A stretch of 52,248 bases of DNA from an uncultured Acidobacteriia bacterium (GTDB lineage: Bacteria; Acidobacteriota; Terriglobia; Bryobacterales; Bryobacteraceae): contig CAIUOG010000038.1 in NCBI GenBank assembly GCA_903900705.1, forward strand, positions 1-52,248, in the 5' to 3' direction. This document shows, one piece after another, positions 41,237 to 50,541 of this stretch. Under the pieces are notes generated by a model that ran no database searches, had not been told where the DNA came from, and saw only the letters and a program-made list of their open reading frames with translations. The first letter of the stretch is position 1, and every line of letters begins with the position of its first letter. The translations under genes were made by a program, and so were the position numbers.

Positions 41237-42685
41237 ATGGCGGATTTTCCCTTTCCCTACCTTCACGTTCAATGCCGCCCGGATGGCGCCATCTGGCAGC
41301 AACAGGAAGCGGACGCGCTGGTCGCTTCCGTACAGCGCGGCGATGCCGCGCCGACTGACCTGCTTATTTTCTGCCATGGCTGGAACAACAACATTCCGGA
41401 TGCCGAGGGCCTCTATCTGGGCCTTGCCAGCCAACTGAAGCCGCAGTTCGACTCGAATTCCGAACTTTCCACGCGCCGGTTCGCGAGTTGTGGAATTCTC
41501 TGGCCGTCCCGGAAATTCGAGGAGCATGACCTGATTCCGAGCGGCGCGGCATCACTGAACGACGCTGTTTCCTGCGATCTGCTGCGGACCCGCGTCGGGG
41601 ATCTGGCCGCCGTGTATACGGGCTCGGAATGGCCATCCGGGGAGGGGGCGGAGACTCCACCGGTTTTCGGGCAACTCTCGGCTGCCATGACCGATATCGA
41701 TGAAGCCGGAGATGAGGCGCAGGCTGGCGTCGTCGATCTGCTGCGGAGCGCTGTTTCCCCCATCGGGGCGAGCAGTGACGACGGTTCGGACGCGCTGTTC
41801 TCTCTGAAAAGCTCCGTGCTGTTGAAGCGTGCATCCCGACCGTTGAATCCCCCACCAAACGTGCCAGTCGGCGGTGGGACTTCTCTTGACCTGATCCCGA
41901 GCGACCCGCTGTCGACGGGAACCCTGAGCGGCCTGGGTGGCGCGGCCGGCTATCGTGACGTGGCGGGCGGCATCAAAGCCGGCTTTCTGCAGTTACTGAA
42001 CCTTACGACTTACTACGTGATGAAGGGCCGCGCGGGAGATGTCGGGGAGAAGGGTCTCGCGCCGCTGATCGTTCGCGTACGGGATGCCAATCCCGGCCTT
42101 CGCATTCACCTGATGGGGCACAGCTTTGGCTGCCGGCTGATTGCTTCCGCACTCAACGCTTTACCGGACGGGGATAAATACCGTCCGGACACCGTCTTCC
42201 TGCTGCAGGGCGCCTTCTCCCACAACGGCTTCGCCATGGCGGGAGACAGGACCGAGCGCGGCGCGTTTCGGGATGTAATCGAGCATCAAAGGGTTCGCGG
42301 ACCAATTCTGATCTCGCATTCGCGGAATGACAAAGCAGTGGGAATCGCCTATCCCCTGGCATCCCGATTGTCCGGAGTCAATGCGGCCTCGCTCGGCGGG
42401 CCGGACGACATTTACGGCGGCCTGGGCACCAATGGAGCACAAACCGCGGAGACCACGCCCGAACGCATCGACACCACAATGCTGCCTGTCGGGCGCGGCG
42501 CTGACTACCCCTTCGCCGCTGGCGTCCAGTCCTCCACCCCCTGCAATCTCAAGGCGGACGCCTATATCGGCGGGCATTCGGATATCTGCAAGCCGGAGGT
42601 TGGCTACGCGATGACGATCGGGATGCTGGCGCCCGTCATTCCGGAAGCGGACGAAGCACCGGAGGACGAGAGTCCGGCTCGATGA
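41237..42685 (+). CDS. Alpha/beta hydrolase, cytoplasmic
   Basis: A 482-residue serine hydrolase. An oxyanion-side DLLIFCHGWNNN motif lies near residues 41-52 and the nucleophile elbow GHSFG near 294-298 (Ser about 296), followed by RLIASALNAL. HSRNDKAVG near 355-363 may hold the acid residue. The roughly 150-residue stretch between the first strand region and the elbow is longer than usual and looks like a lid or insertion. No signal peptide is seen. An AAAGGA Shine-Dalgarno precedes the ATG. It may form a functional pair with the S8 peptidase. The 3' end overlaps the convergent membrane-protein gene by 50 bases. Confidence 0.83.
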   Translation: MADFPFPYLHVQCRPDGAIWQQQEADALVASVQRGDAAPTDLLIFCHGWNNNIPDAEGLYLGLASQLKPQFDSNSELSTRRFASCGILWPSRKFEEHDLIPSGAASLNDAVSCDLLRTRVGDLAAVYTGSEWPSGEGAETPPVFGQLSAAMTDIDEAGDEAQAGVVDLLRSAVSPIGASSDDGSDALFSLKSSVLLKRASRPLNPPPNVPVGGGTSLDLIPSDPLSTGTLSGLGGAAGYRDVAGGIKAGFLQLLNLTTYYVMKGRAGDVGEKGLAPLIVRVRDANPGLRIHLMGHSFGCRLIASALNALPDGDKYRPDTVFLLQGAFSHNGFAMAGDRTERGAFRDVIEHQRVRGPILISHSRNDKAVGIAYPLASRLSGVNAASLGGPDDIYGGLGTNGAQTAETTPERIDTTMLPVGRGADYPFAAGVQSSTPCNLKADAYIGGHSDICKPEVGYAMTIGMLAPVIPEADEAPEDESPAR

Positions 42686-44288
42686 GCCAGACCTGGCGAT
42701 CCTTGTAGTATTGCCGCAGCCTGGCGTTTTCCTCCGGGCCGAGATCGAGCGCCCAGACTCTGCGGGAGGCGTCGATATCGGCGGCGTTATGGACCCATTC
42801 CCGCAGCAGATGGGAAGGGCTGTATCGAACAAAGATCAGCTGCCTGCCCGGTGACGCATCCAGTTTGCGTTCCACCGCCTGGCGTCCTTCCGTGTCACCG
42901 AAGTTGATGTAGTCCCAGCTTTCGTAAGGGCCGGTGGCGATGAAGATACTGTCATTACCCAGCAGGTGCACGGCGTACCAAAAGGTGAACTGCGCTACGC
43001 AGAGAAGCGCGATCAGCCTCATCGCGTCGCCGCCTATTCTCCGCAAACCCGCAATTGCAAGCAGTACGAACAGGCTGGTTGCGGCAGCAATATAGTGCGG
43101 GTAGTAATAGGGATAGAAGTTCGTTCCCAGCGCAAAAACCACAATACAGCCCGCCACCCACAGAAAGCGCGTCTGCCGCAGGGCGGGCAGGAAGAATAAG
43201 ATCGCGAGGTAAAGCGGCGGATAGAAAAAGAACCGGTAGAAGCGCAGCCTTTCCGCGAGCCGTTTTAGGTAGGCGGCGGGCGTCTCCGCCGCATCCCCGT
43301 GCGTTTCGATCTGCGCTCGATAGTCCATCGCTTGTTCCTGATTGAGAGGCCGGTGAGCGACGGCGTTCCGCTGGAACGTGAAAGTTGCGGGAATTCCGTA
43401 TTGATACCGGCTCAGCATGTAGGGGAGGGTGGTGAGGTTGCCGGTAACCGCGTGATTCTGCGCGAGCGTGAGGCACACGGCTGGGAGTGCGGCCAGCGCT
43501 GCGATGCCGACCATCCGCCACCGGACGGGCCAGAGCGCCGGAAGGATGCAGAGGGCCAGCAGAAGGCTTTCAAACGGGCGGGTGAGCATCTGCAGCCCGA
43601 ATCCGGCGCCTAACAGAATCGCGTCGCGCCTTCGAGGGGATCGCCAGAGGCGGGGCAGGGCGCCGAACACCAGACAACCGGCAATGCCGGAGACCGCGCC
43701 GCCCCAGTAGTTATTGCTCCATTGGTTCAGCGGACCGAATTCCATCACCGCGAGCAGGCCCCCCGCCAGAGCCCAGACGTCCGGCACCCACGCGCGCAGC
43801 ATCCAGAAGCAGAGCGCGCACAGCAGGCCCACCGACATCAGAACACCCGCCCAGGGAAGATGAAACAGGAGTTGGCCCGCGGCCAGCACTATTCCCTGGC
43901 CCACCGGGTAGATGGAAGCGTAGCGGGGTTCCTGCAGCACGAAGACCGTCTCGAAAAACCGGTGCATGGGATGCGGCGGATTGGCGAGGCGGAGATGGGC
44001 CAGCGTGTCGCCCAATAACAGGTACGCGAAGTCATCCGCCACGGCGGGCATCGGCACCGGATGATGTGGCAACAGCAGGAGCCGCAAGCCGATGGGCAGC
44101 AGAAACAGAAGCGCCATGGCCGCCTGGGGACGTGCCGCGAGTCTGCGGAGCGCCGGTTCCGCTCCGCCGCGCAGCAGCACATAGGCCACGATGAGCGAGG
44201 CGAGGCCGAGTTCGAGAAAATCGCTGAGGCCGAAACCGGCCGGATTCCGCAGCGGCAGGAAGTACCGCAGCAGTTGGAACACATTCAT
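42636..44288 (-). CDS. Multi-pass membrane protein, GT39/PMT-like glycosyltransferase
   Basis: A 550-residue protein with about ten to twelve hydrophobic segments. The first large loop carries AVADDFAYLLLGDTLAHLRL and RYASIYPVGQG, arranged like the Asp-containing catalytic loop of ArnT/PMT-type GT-C transferases that use lipid-linked sugars. The C-terminal 100 residues are soluble. Assignment to GT39/GT-C is by layout and the DD motif, so it is moderately firm; donor and acceptor are unknown. It overlaps the convergent hydrolase gene by 50 bases and diverges from the DUF4159 gene. Confidence 0.8.
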   Translation of the reverse strand: MNVFQLLRYFLPLRNPAGFGLSDFLELGLASLIVAYVLLRGGAEPALRRLAARPQAAMALLFLLPIGLRLLLLPHHPVPMPAVADDFAYLLLGDTLAHLRLANPPHPMHRFFETVFVLQEPRYASIYPVGQGIVLAAGQLLFHLPWAGVLMSVGLLCALCFWMLRAWVPDVWALAGGLLAVMEFGPLNQWSNNYWGGAVSGIAGCLVFGALPRLWRSPRRRDAILLGAGFGLQMLTRPFESLLLALCILPALWPVRWRMVGIAALAALPAVCLTLAQNHAVTGNLTTLPYMLSRYQYGIPATFTFQRNAVAHRPLNQEQAMDYRAQIETHGDAAETPAAYLKRLAERLRFYRFFFYPPLYLAILFFLPALRQTRFLWVAGCIVVFALGTNFYPYYYPHYIAAATSLFVLLAIAGLRRIGGDAMRLIALLCVAQFTFWYAVHLLGNDSIFIATGPYESWDYINFGDTEGRQAVERKLDASPGRQLIFVRYSPSHLLREWVHNAADIDASRRVWALDLGPEENARLRQYYKDRQVWLIEPDSRPPVLRPLPE

Positions 44289-44351
44289 GGACAGCTTCCA
44301 TTATTCCCGACGCCCGGTCGCGGTGATATCCTCAAGGGCAAGGCGGTCCTG

Positions 44352-45188
44352 TTGCGGCTTATTCGAGCTCTGTGTTTCGCATTCTGTGCAGTGCTGTGTC
44401 TCGGAACCCTGCTGGCCGTACAGAAACCTTTCCGGCAATATCCGGGCGTTGAATACTTCTCGTTCGAAACTCCGGTGGATTGGAAAGACCCCGGCGAATT
44501 CATCTTCGCCCGCATGATGTTCCCCGGCGGCGGCCCGGAGGTTGACGGCTATTATCCCCGGTTTCAGGGTGACTGGCGTCAGGGCATGTCGCTCTGGACA
44601 CAGGACTATCCCCGCGCCGACCGCCATTTCTCCCTCGCCCTGCGCCGCCTCACACGCGTGCAGGTCCGCTCCGTGGAACAACCCGTAAACCTCGATGAGA
44701 ATGAACAATTTGACCTCCCCTGGCTCTATGCCGTTCAGGTGGGCGAATGGGGTCCCACCAGAAGGCAATGCGAGGAACTGCGCGAGTATCTGCTGCGCGG
44801 GGGCTTCTTCGTGGCGGACGATTTTCATGGCAACTACGAACGGCGCGTCTTCCTCGCCACGATGAAGATGGTTTTCCCGGATCGGGAAGTGGTGGAAATC
44901 CCCGAGGATGACTCGATTCTGCACACCGTCTACGACCTGAAAGACCGCATTCAGGTGCCGGGTGAGGCTCACATTCGCGCCGGCTGCAAAAACTGCGGCG
45001 ACGGTGGGCGCGGCGCTCACTGGCAGGCCATTTATGACGATCACGGCCGCGTGATGATCGCGATTTCCTATAACTCCGACTTGGGAGACGCCTGGGAATG
45101 GGCCGACGCGCCCCATTATCCCGAGAACGCCTCATCCTCCGCTATCCGGCTGGGTGTGAATTATGTTGTCTACGCGATGACGCACTGA
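44352..45188 (+). CDS. DUF4159 domain protein with N-terminal membrane anchor
   Basis: A 278-residue protein. A hydrophobic segment near the start (LIRALCFAFCAVLCLGTLLA) should anchor or export it. The DUF4159 core follows: FARMMFPGGGPEVDGYYPRF, then LREYLLRGGFFVADDFHGNY and VFPDREVVEIPEDDSILHTVYDL, ending NSDLGDAWEWADAPHYPENAS. The fold is thought to resemble glutamine-amidotransferase-like domains and often accompanies MoxR/DUF58 gene sets, none of which are here. The start is taken as TTG at 44352 with AAGGCGG upstream; no ATG fits. Confidence 0.8.
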   Translation: MRLIRALCFAFCAVLCLGTLLAVQKPFRQYPGVEYFSFETPVDWKDPGEFIFARMMFPGGGPEVDGYYPRFQGDWRQGMSLWTQDYPRADRHFSLALRRLTRVQVRSVEQPVNLDENEQFDLPWLYAVQVGEWGPTRRQCEELREYLLRGGFFVADDFHGNYERRVFLATMKMVFPDREVVEIPEDDSILHTVYDLKDRIQVPGEAHIRAGCKNCGDGGRGAHWQAIYDDHGRVMIAISYNSDLGDAWEWADAPHYPENASSSAIRLGVNYVVYAMTH

Positions 45189-45220
45189 ACCGGCGTCCAC
45201 GCTTCTGCGTTACTACGGTT

Positions 45221-45796
45221 GTGACACGAATTCTTGCCTCCGTTCTCCTGACTTTGCCGGCGCTGCTGCTGGCCGATACCCAGGGGAACTGTTCGAAACC
45301 CTTTGTAGCGGCGATGGAATCGGGCAGGCAACTGTCCATCAGCGTGCGATCCGGCGACGTGGAAATCGTCGGTTCCAAGGCGGCCCTGCTCAAAATTACC
45401 TGTAGGGTGCGGGACGGCTACCGCCCGGAGGACGTCCGAATCAGTCTCGCGGCGGGGCATTTGCGAATCTTCGGTGGACCGCAAAACAATGTCCACATCC
45501 AAATTGAACTGCCCGGGAAAACGAACCTTCTGGTTCGGTCGACGGCGGGAAACATGACCATGTCCGGCGTGACCGGGGACAAGGACGTGGAACTCTACGC
45601 GGGGGATTTGACAGTTTTGGTAGGCGCGCCGGAGGATTATCGGGTCGCGGAAGGTTCCGTCCTGGCCGGAGACCTGAATGCGCGTGCATTCGGGATTGTG
45701 AAGGACGGGCTCTTTCGTAGCTTCCGGAAAGAATCCGCGCGCGGACAGTATCGTTTGCGAGCCAGACTGCTGGCCGGGAATCTGAATCTCAAATAA
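45221..45796 (+). CDS. Exported hypothetical protein, DUF4097-like beta-repeat
   Basis: A 191-residue protein from a GTG at 45221, giving the signal peptide MTRILASVLLTLPALLLA. The rest is rich in short beta-strand repeats: LSISVRSGDVEIVG, LRIFGGPQNNVHIQIELPGK, LVRSTAGNMTMSGVTG and LARLLAGNLNLK-like ends. They resemble the right-handed helix of DUF4097 (putative adhesin) proteins. The longer in-frame start at 45098 would overlap DUF4159 and is unlikely. Its stop codon lies next to the A-run of the rplK terminator. Function unknown. Confidence 0.68.
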   Translation: MTRILASVLLTLPALLLADTQGNCSKPFVAAMESGRQLSISVRSGDVEIVGSKAALLKITCRVRDGYRPEDVRISLAAGHLRIFGGPQNNVHIQIELPGKTNLLVRSTAGNMTMSGVTGDKDVELYAGDLTVLVGAPEDYRVAEGSVLAGDLNARAFGIVKDGLFRSFRKESARGQYRLRARLLAGNLNLK

Positions 45797-45824
45797 AAAA
45801 GCCGCTTCCGGTGAGGGAAGCGGC
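45795..45824 (-). terminator. Intrinsic terminator after rplK
   Basis: A 9-base-pair stem pairs GCCGCTTCC (45801-45809) with 45816-45824 around a 6-base loop. On the minus strand it is followed by TTTTTT. It lies 26 bases past the rplK stop and ends the secE-nusG-rplK transcript. Confidence 0.85.
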
Positions 45825-45849
45825 CTGGAACGCTTTACTGCAAAGAGAA

Positions 45850-46278
45850 TTAGATAACGTCGACGCCCATGGAACGGGCGGTTCCTTTGACCTGGCGGAT
45901 CGCGCCCTCCACGTCAAAGGAGTTGAGGTCAGGCAGTTTGATCTTCGCGATCTCTTCCACCTGCGCCTGGGTGATCTTGCCGACCTTCGCCTTGTGCGGT
46001 TCCGCGGAGCCACGGGCAATACCGACGGCACGTTTGATCAGCACCGGAACCGGCGGGGTCTTCGTGATGAAGGTGAACGAGCGGTCCGAGAAGATGGTGA
46101 TGACGACCGGGATAATCAGACCTTCCTGATCCTTACCGGAGGTCTTTGCATTGAACGCCTTGCAGAACTCCATGATGTTCACGCCCTGCGGACCGAGAGC
46201 GGTACCGACCGGGGGTGCGGGAGTTGCTTTGCCTGCAGGGATCTGCAGTTTTACGGAACCTGTTACTTTCTTCGCCAT
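45850..46278 (-). CDS. rplK: Ribosomal protein L11
   Basis: A 142-residue large-subunit protein that binds 23S rRNA at the GTPase-associated centre. The sequence runs from [20 protein letters not shown] through [17 protein letters not shown], with the C-terminal domain containing [17 protein letters not shown]. Length is standard. In most bacteria rplA follows directly; here a strong terminator follows instead and no rplA is in the window. A 68-base gap separates it from nusG upstream on the same strand. Confidence 0.97.
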   Translation of the reverse strand: MAKKVTGSVKLQIPAGKATPAPPVGTALGPQGVNIMEFCKAFNAKTSGKDQEGLIIPVVITIFSDRSFTFITKTPPVPVLIKRAVGIARGSAEPHKAKVGKITQAQVEEIAKIKLPDLNSFDVEGAIRQVKGTARSMGVDVI

Positions 46279-46346
46279 ACGAAAACCAGACTAATACCTT
46301 TCTCTTTTGCTTATACTGACGGAGCGAAAATGGACTCTGCCCGGAA

Positions 46347-47045
46347 CTACGCGATCTTCTCGACCTGCAGGAAGTCTAGTTCCACCGGTGTTGCGCGGCC
46401 GAAAATCGTTACCAGCACGCGCAGAGTGTTGCGCTCCGAATTGATCTCGTCCACTTTGCCCTGGAAGTTTGCGAACGGTCCATCGATGATACGGACCATT
46501 TCGTTCTTGTCGAACGTCATCTTCGGACGCGGACGTTCCGCAGCCGTCGTCTGACGATAGAGCATCTTGTTAATCTCATCCGCGCTCAGGGGCACGGGAG
46601 TCTGACCGCCGCCAACGAAGCCGGTCACACGCGGAGTATCCTTCACGCGATGCCAGAGTTCGTCGTTCATTTCCATCTGCACCACGACGTAGCCGGGATA
46701 CAGAAGGCGCTTGCTGGTGACTTTCTTACCGTTCCGAAGCTCCACCACTTCTTCTTCGGGGATCAGGATCTGACCGATATCGTCACCGAAGCCGAAAGCA
46801 TCCGCCCGGGTTCGCAGGGATTCCGCAACCTTGCGTTCAAAGCCGGAATAAGTGTGGATGATGTACCACTGCTTGGTGTCAACCGGAGCGGCAACCTCTT
46901 CCACCTCAGCCACTTCGGCTGCAGATTCAGCCGCGTCCTCCGCGGCGATTTCAGCTTCTTCAGCCTGAAGTTCTGCGCCCTCAACATCCGGCCATTCAGC
47001 GGCGGCAGCGTGTTCTTCGTGGGATTCGGCGGGATCGAATGACAT
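46347..47045 (-). CDS. nusG: Transcription termination/antitermination protein NusG
   Basis: A 232-residue elongation factor that binds RNA polymerase and couples it to ribosomes or Rho. The NGN domain starts near residue 59 (WYIIHTYSGFERKVAESL), includes YPGYVVVQMEMNDELWHRVK, and is followed by the KOW domain (MVRIIDGPFANFQGKVDEI). The first 55 residues form an acidic, Ala/Glu-rich extension absent from the 181-residue E. coli protein. The gene lies 4 bases after secE, the usual order. Confidence 0.97.
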   Translation of the reverse strand: MSFDPAESHEEHAAAAEWPDVEGAELQAEEAEIAAEDAAESAAEVAEVEEVAAPVDTKQWYIIHTYSGFERKVAESLRTRADAFGFGDDIGQILIPEEEVVELRNGKKVTSKRLLYPGYVVVQMEMNDELWHRVKDTPRVTGFVGGGQTPVPLSADEINKMLYRQTTAAERPRPKMTFDKNEMVRIIDGPFANFQGKVDEINSERNTLRVLVTIFGRATPVELDFLQVEKIA

Positions 47046-47049
47046 GTCT

Positions 47050-47280
47050 CTACTTCACAAGCGCGTTGTAGGCGCGGGTAACCGTGATGCCGATCACCGA
47101 ATCAACCAGCTTAAAGTACGCGGCAAAAACAAACACGCTGAGGATAACAACCATGGTGGTCGCTTCGACCTGCGCGCGGCTCGGCCAGGTGACGCGCTTC
47201 ATTTCATTGCGGATGTCAGTGAAGTACTCACGAGTACTCTCCACAAAGCTGGACTTCTTTACTTCCAATTCGGCAGCCAT
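47050..47280 (-). CDS. secE: Preprotein translocase subunit SecE
   Basis: A 76-residue protein with the amphipathic YFTDIRNEMKRVTWPSRAQV region and one C-terminal membrane helix (TMVVILSVFVFAAYFKLVD). It is the single-spanning form of the SecYEG translocon subunit. Position between tRNA-Trp and nusG is the usual one. Start is the ATG at 47280. Confidence 0.96.
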   Translation of the reverse strand: MAAELEVKKSSFVESTREYFTDIRNEMKRVTWPSRAQVEATTMVVILSVFVFAAYFKLVDSVIGITVTRAYNALVK

Positions 47281-47324
47281 GATTTTAACTTCGCTTTATC
47301 TGGACTTTGTCTGGATTCGGTATT

Positions 47325-47398
47325 TGGCAGGGGCGGAGGGATTCGAACCCCCAAAGGCGGTTTTGGAGACCGCAGGTTTACCGTTAGCCTACGCCCCT
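47325..47398 (-). tRNA. tRNA-Trp (anticodon CCA)
   Basis: A 74-base cloverleaf with the 3' CCA encoded. The acceptor stem pairs AGGGGCG with CGCCCCT, the anticodon loop reads CTCCAAA, and the T arm contains GGTTCGAATCC. The D stem has one mismatch. It lies between secE and rpmG, as in many bacteria. Confidence 0.95.
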
Positions 47399-47476
47399 GT
47401 TTGGTTGGCGGGTCAGTCCGTTCACCAGTTTACAATATTTCCCGCCCGGATGGTACCGGGCGCACTGACGCTGAAA

Positions 47477-47629
47477 TTACTTGGTTTCCCGATGCGGCAC
47501 GTGCTTGCGGCAATACGGGCAGAACTTCTTCATTTCAAGACGCCCGGTGGTCGTCTTCTTGTTCTTCGTGTTGGTGTAGTTCCGGTTCTTGCAATCCTGA
47601 CACTGGAACGTGATGATTTCTCTTGGCAT
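47477..47629 (-). CDS. rpmG: Ribosomal protein L33
   Basis: A 50-residue large-subunit protein with two CxxC-type pairs (CQDC near residues 10-13 and CPYC near 37-40), which is the zinc-binding form. The sequence begins [18 protein letters not shown] and ends HVPHRETK. It lies between tuf and tRNA-Trp on the same strand. Confidence 0.95.
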   Translation of the reverse strand: MPREIITFQCQDCKNRNYTNTKNKKTTTGRLEMKKFCPYCRKHVPHRETK

Positions 47630-47741
47630 TCTGTTTACCCTTACCTAAACAACTCAATACAGCGTACAAACATACGACGGCGACAGCCACACCCGGACAG
47701 TTCTGAGCCCAGATGCGACTGCCGCCAAAGAGGAGCGAACT

Positions 47742-48944
<1,203 letters not shown>

Positions 48945-49015
48945 GGTGGGAGCTATTCCTTACAAACAGATGGTAATCTGCACTGGCGCTCTGAAATCAG
49001 CGCCTTCTAGAAATC

Positions 49016-49091
<76 letters not shown>

Positions 49092-49117
49092 TTTCTTTTT
49101 ACAGCGTAAAACTAAAA

Positions 49118-49206
49118 TGGTGGACAGGGGAGGATTCGAACCTCCGTAGCTCGCAAGGAGCGACAGATTTACAGTCTGTTGCCATTAGCCGCTCGGCCAC
49201 CTGTCC
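49118..49206 (-). tRNA. tRNA-Tyr (anticodon GTA)
   Basis: An 89-base class II tRNA with a long variable arm and encoded CCA. The acceptor stem pairs GGACAGG with CCTGTCC, the anticodon loop is CTGTAAA, and the T arm is GGAGGTTCGAATCCTCC. It is separated from tRNA-Thr(GGT) by 26 bases, where a tRNA-Gly is found in many other bacteria. Confidence 0.95.
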
Positions 49207-49329
49207 GGGTGCTTACATCTACACAGTTTAACCGACTTGTGCCGAGTTGTAACTGTTCCGCCAACATCAGTCCGGATTGCCCACGCCCGGAACCTCAGGC
49301 GTTAGCAGAACAACCGCGCTGCCGAAACC

Positions 49330-49357
49330 TCTATAGTAGCGCATCGGCTGTCATAAA
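49330..49357 (-). promoter_or_regulatory. Possible promoter for the tRNA-Tyr/tRNA-Thr/tuf transcript
   Basis: On the minus strand TTTATG (49352-49357) and TATAGA (49330-49335) are separated by 16 bases, a sigma-70-like arrangement. It lies in the 274-base gap between tRNA-Thr(TGT) and tRNA-Tyr, about 124 bases upstream of tRNA-Tyr. The rest of this gap shows no gene. Confidence 0.35.
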
Positions 49358-49480
49358 CGCGAGTCCTTAAAACATATCCTTCGCTTTTCGTTTCCGGCCC
49401 TTTCGGAGGATTTCCCCTAAGGTGCTGAATCAAAAACACTTTTCCTGTTACCTGGGGTTACAAGAAGAAAGAAGGAAATC

Positions 49481-49556
49481 TGGAGCCCGGTGCCGGGATT
49501 GAACCAGCGACATCCAGTTTACAAAACTGGCGCTCTACCAACTGAGCTAACCGGGC
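49481..49556 (-). tRNA. tRNA-Thr (anticodon TGT)
   Basis: A 76-base cloverleaf with encoded CCA. The acceptor stem pairs GCCCGGT with ACCGGGC, and the anticodon stem is CCAGT/ACTGG with loop TTTGTAA. It is the most upstream RNA gene of the translation block, 274 bases before tRNA-Tyr. Confidence 0.94.
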
Positions 49557-49667
49557 CCTGAAACTGCTTTACGACTAACTGCCGATCAAACTTTTCTGAT
49601 GATAGCAAATCGGGTGGAGGGAGAGAATCCCGCCTCGCGGCAACTCTCTCCCCACGTTGGAAGCCGA

Positions 49668-50351
49668 CTATTTGGCGGAATTCGTCGGAGCTGTCACAGT
49701 CGCAACAGCGGATAGAGCGGGAGTGGGCATCACGGTCACGGTCGGCACTTCCACGGACAGTTCCGCCGGCGCCGTGTTGCCCGACTTCGCGGTGAACATT
49801 AACCCGGTAGCACAATCGAGCGGACTAAGCTGCATGCGTTCCGCCAGCGTATCGCGGTCGAAATTCAGGTATTGATGATCGGGAACATCCTTCGCCAGTT
49901 CCGGAACAATCGCCTGAAGCAGAGCCTGGAGACTGGGGAGCGCCTGGCTGAGCCCTGGCCCCAGCGATACGGCCTTCGAAATCACCAAAAAGTTGATGAT
50001 GTTCATGCCGTGCGTCGCATTCCGGATAGCGATGCTCTTCCACGTGCGGCTTTCGGAATCCTGCATCGTCGAAATAGCCGCATCCCGTGAGAGCGCCTGA
50101 ATTCCGTTATGCCGCAGGGCCTGGACGACCCGGCCATTGGAGAGAAGCAGCGTCGCGGGCGTGTCGTTGCAGGCTGTCACTTCAATCAGGGACACGTCTT
50201 TCGGAAGTGCTCCGAACATGGACGAAACAACGGATGCGGTTGGATAGTTAATGGTGAGGTGGAGCGTGGTCGTGGGAACGCCCCCGGTTTGGCTGACTGC
50301 GGACAGGCAACCGAGCAGTAGGGCAGTGGTTGCCCCGATGCATTTGCGCAT
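49668..50351 (-). CDS. Hypothetical lipoprotein-like exported protein
   Basis: A 227-residue protein with a signal ending in LLLGC, a possible lipobox with Cys near residue 15. No family was recognised. The central region contains ATLLLSNGRVVQALRHNGIQ and a hydrophobic MNIINFLVISKAVSLGPGL stretch; the C-terminus is rich in Thr, Val, Ala and Pro. The ATG at 50351 has an AGGAGA Shine-Dalgarno. A longer frame would extend through an upstream terminator hairpin and is unlikely. It is preceded by a 190-base leader with several hairpins. Confidence 0.72.
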   Translation of the reverse strand: MRKCIGATTALLLGCLSAVSQTGGVPTTTLHLTINYPTASVVSSMFGALPKDVSLIEVTACNDTPATLLLSNGRVVQALRHNGIQALSRDAAISTMQDSESRTWKSIAIRNATHGMNIINFLVISKAVSLGPGLSQALPSLQALLQAIVPELAKDVPDHQYLNFDRDTLAERMQLSPLDCATGLMFTAKSGNTAPAELSVEVPTVTVMPTPALSAVATVTAPTNSAK

Positions 50352-50370
50352 GAGAATCTCCTGTTGCAAA

Positions 50371-50402
50371 AAGAAAGCCGGCGCCCCTTGGGGATGCCGG
50401 CC
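50371..50402 (-). terminator. Intrinsic terminator or attenuator between the aldolase and lipoprotein genes
   Basis: On the minus strand a two-part stem pairs GCCGGC with GCCGGC and CCCC with GGGG around an AA loop, with a small internal bulge. It is followed by TTTCTTTTT. It can end the aldolase transcript. It also lies just 19 bases before the lipoprotein start, so it could attenuate that gene. Confidence 0.6.
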
Positions 50403-50541
50403 GTTTAGCGCTGTTGCGCCGGTTTCAATCTGCCACAGAGTCACATCGGACAGGCCGCACTTCGCTTCATCGCAGCCGCCAATCCCGCTGATAACAAAAG
50501 GGCGCCGCGTCGAGGAAAAAATCCAGGTGAACTGTGACCGC

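Noticed and set aside
32962-44288. A defence island built around the TIR protein, S8 peptidase and hydrolase
   Set aside because: An RND efflux operon separates the TIR gene from the protease pair. No restriction, CRISPR, CBASS or reverse-transcriptase genes, integrase or transposase are present, so an island is not supported.
50352-50541. A cyclic-di-GMP or other known riboswitch class
   Set aside because: The leader has hairpins, but the conserved core sequences of the GEMM class and other common classes that I know were not found.
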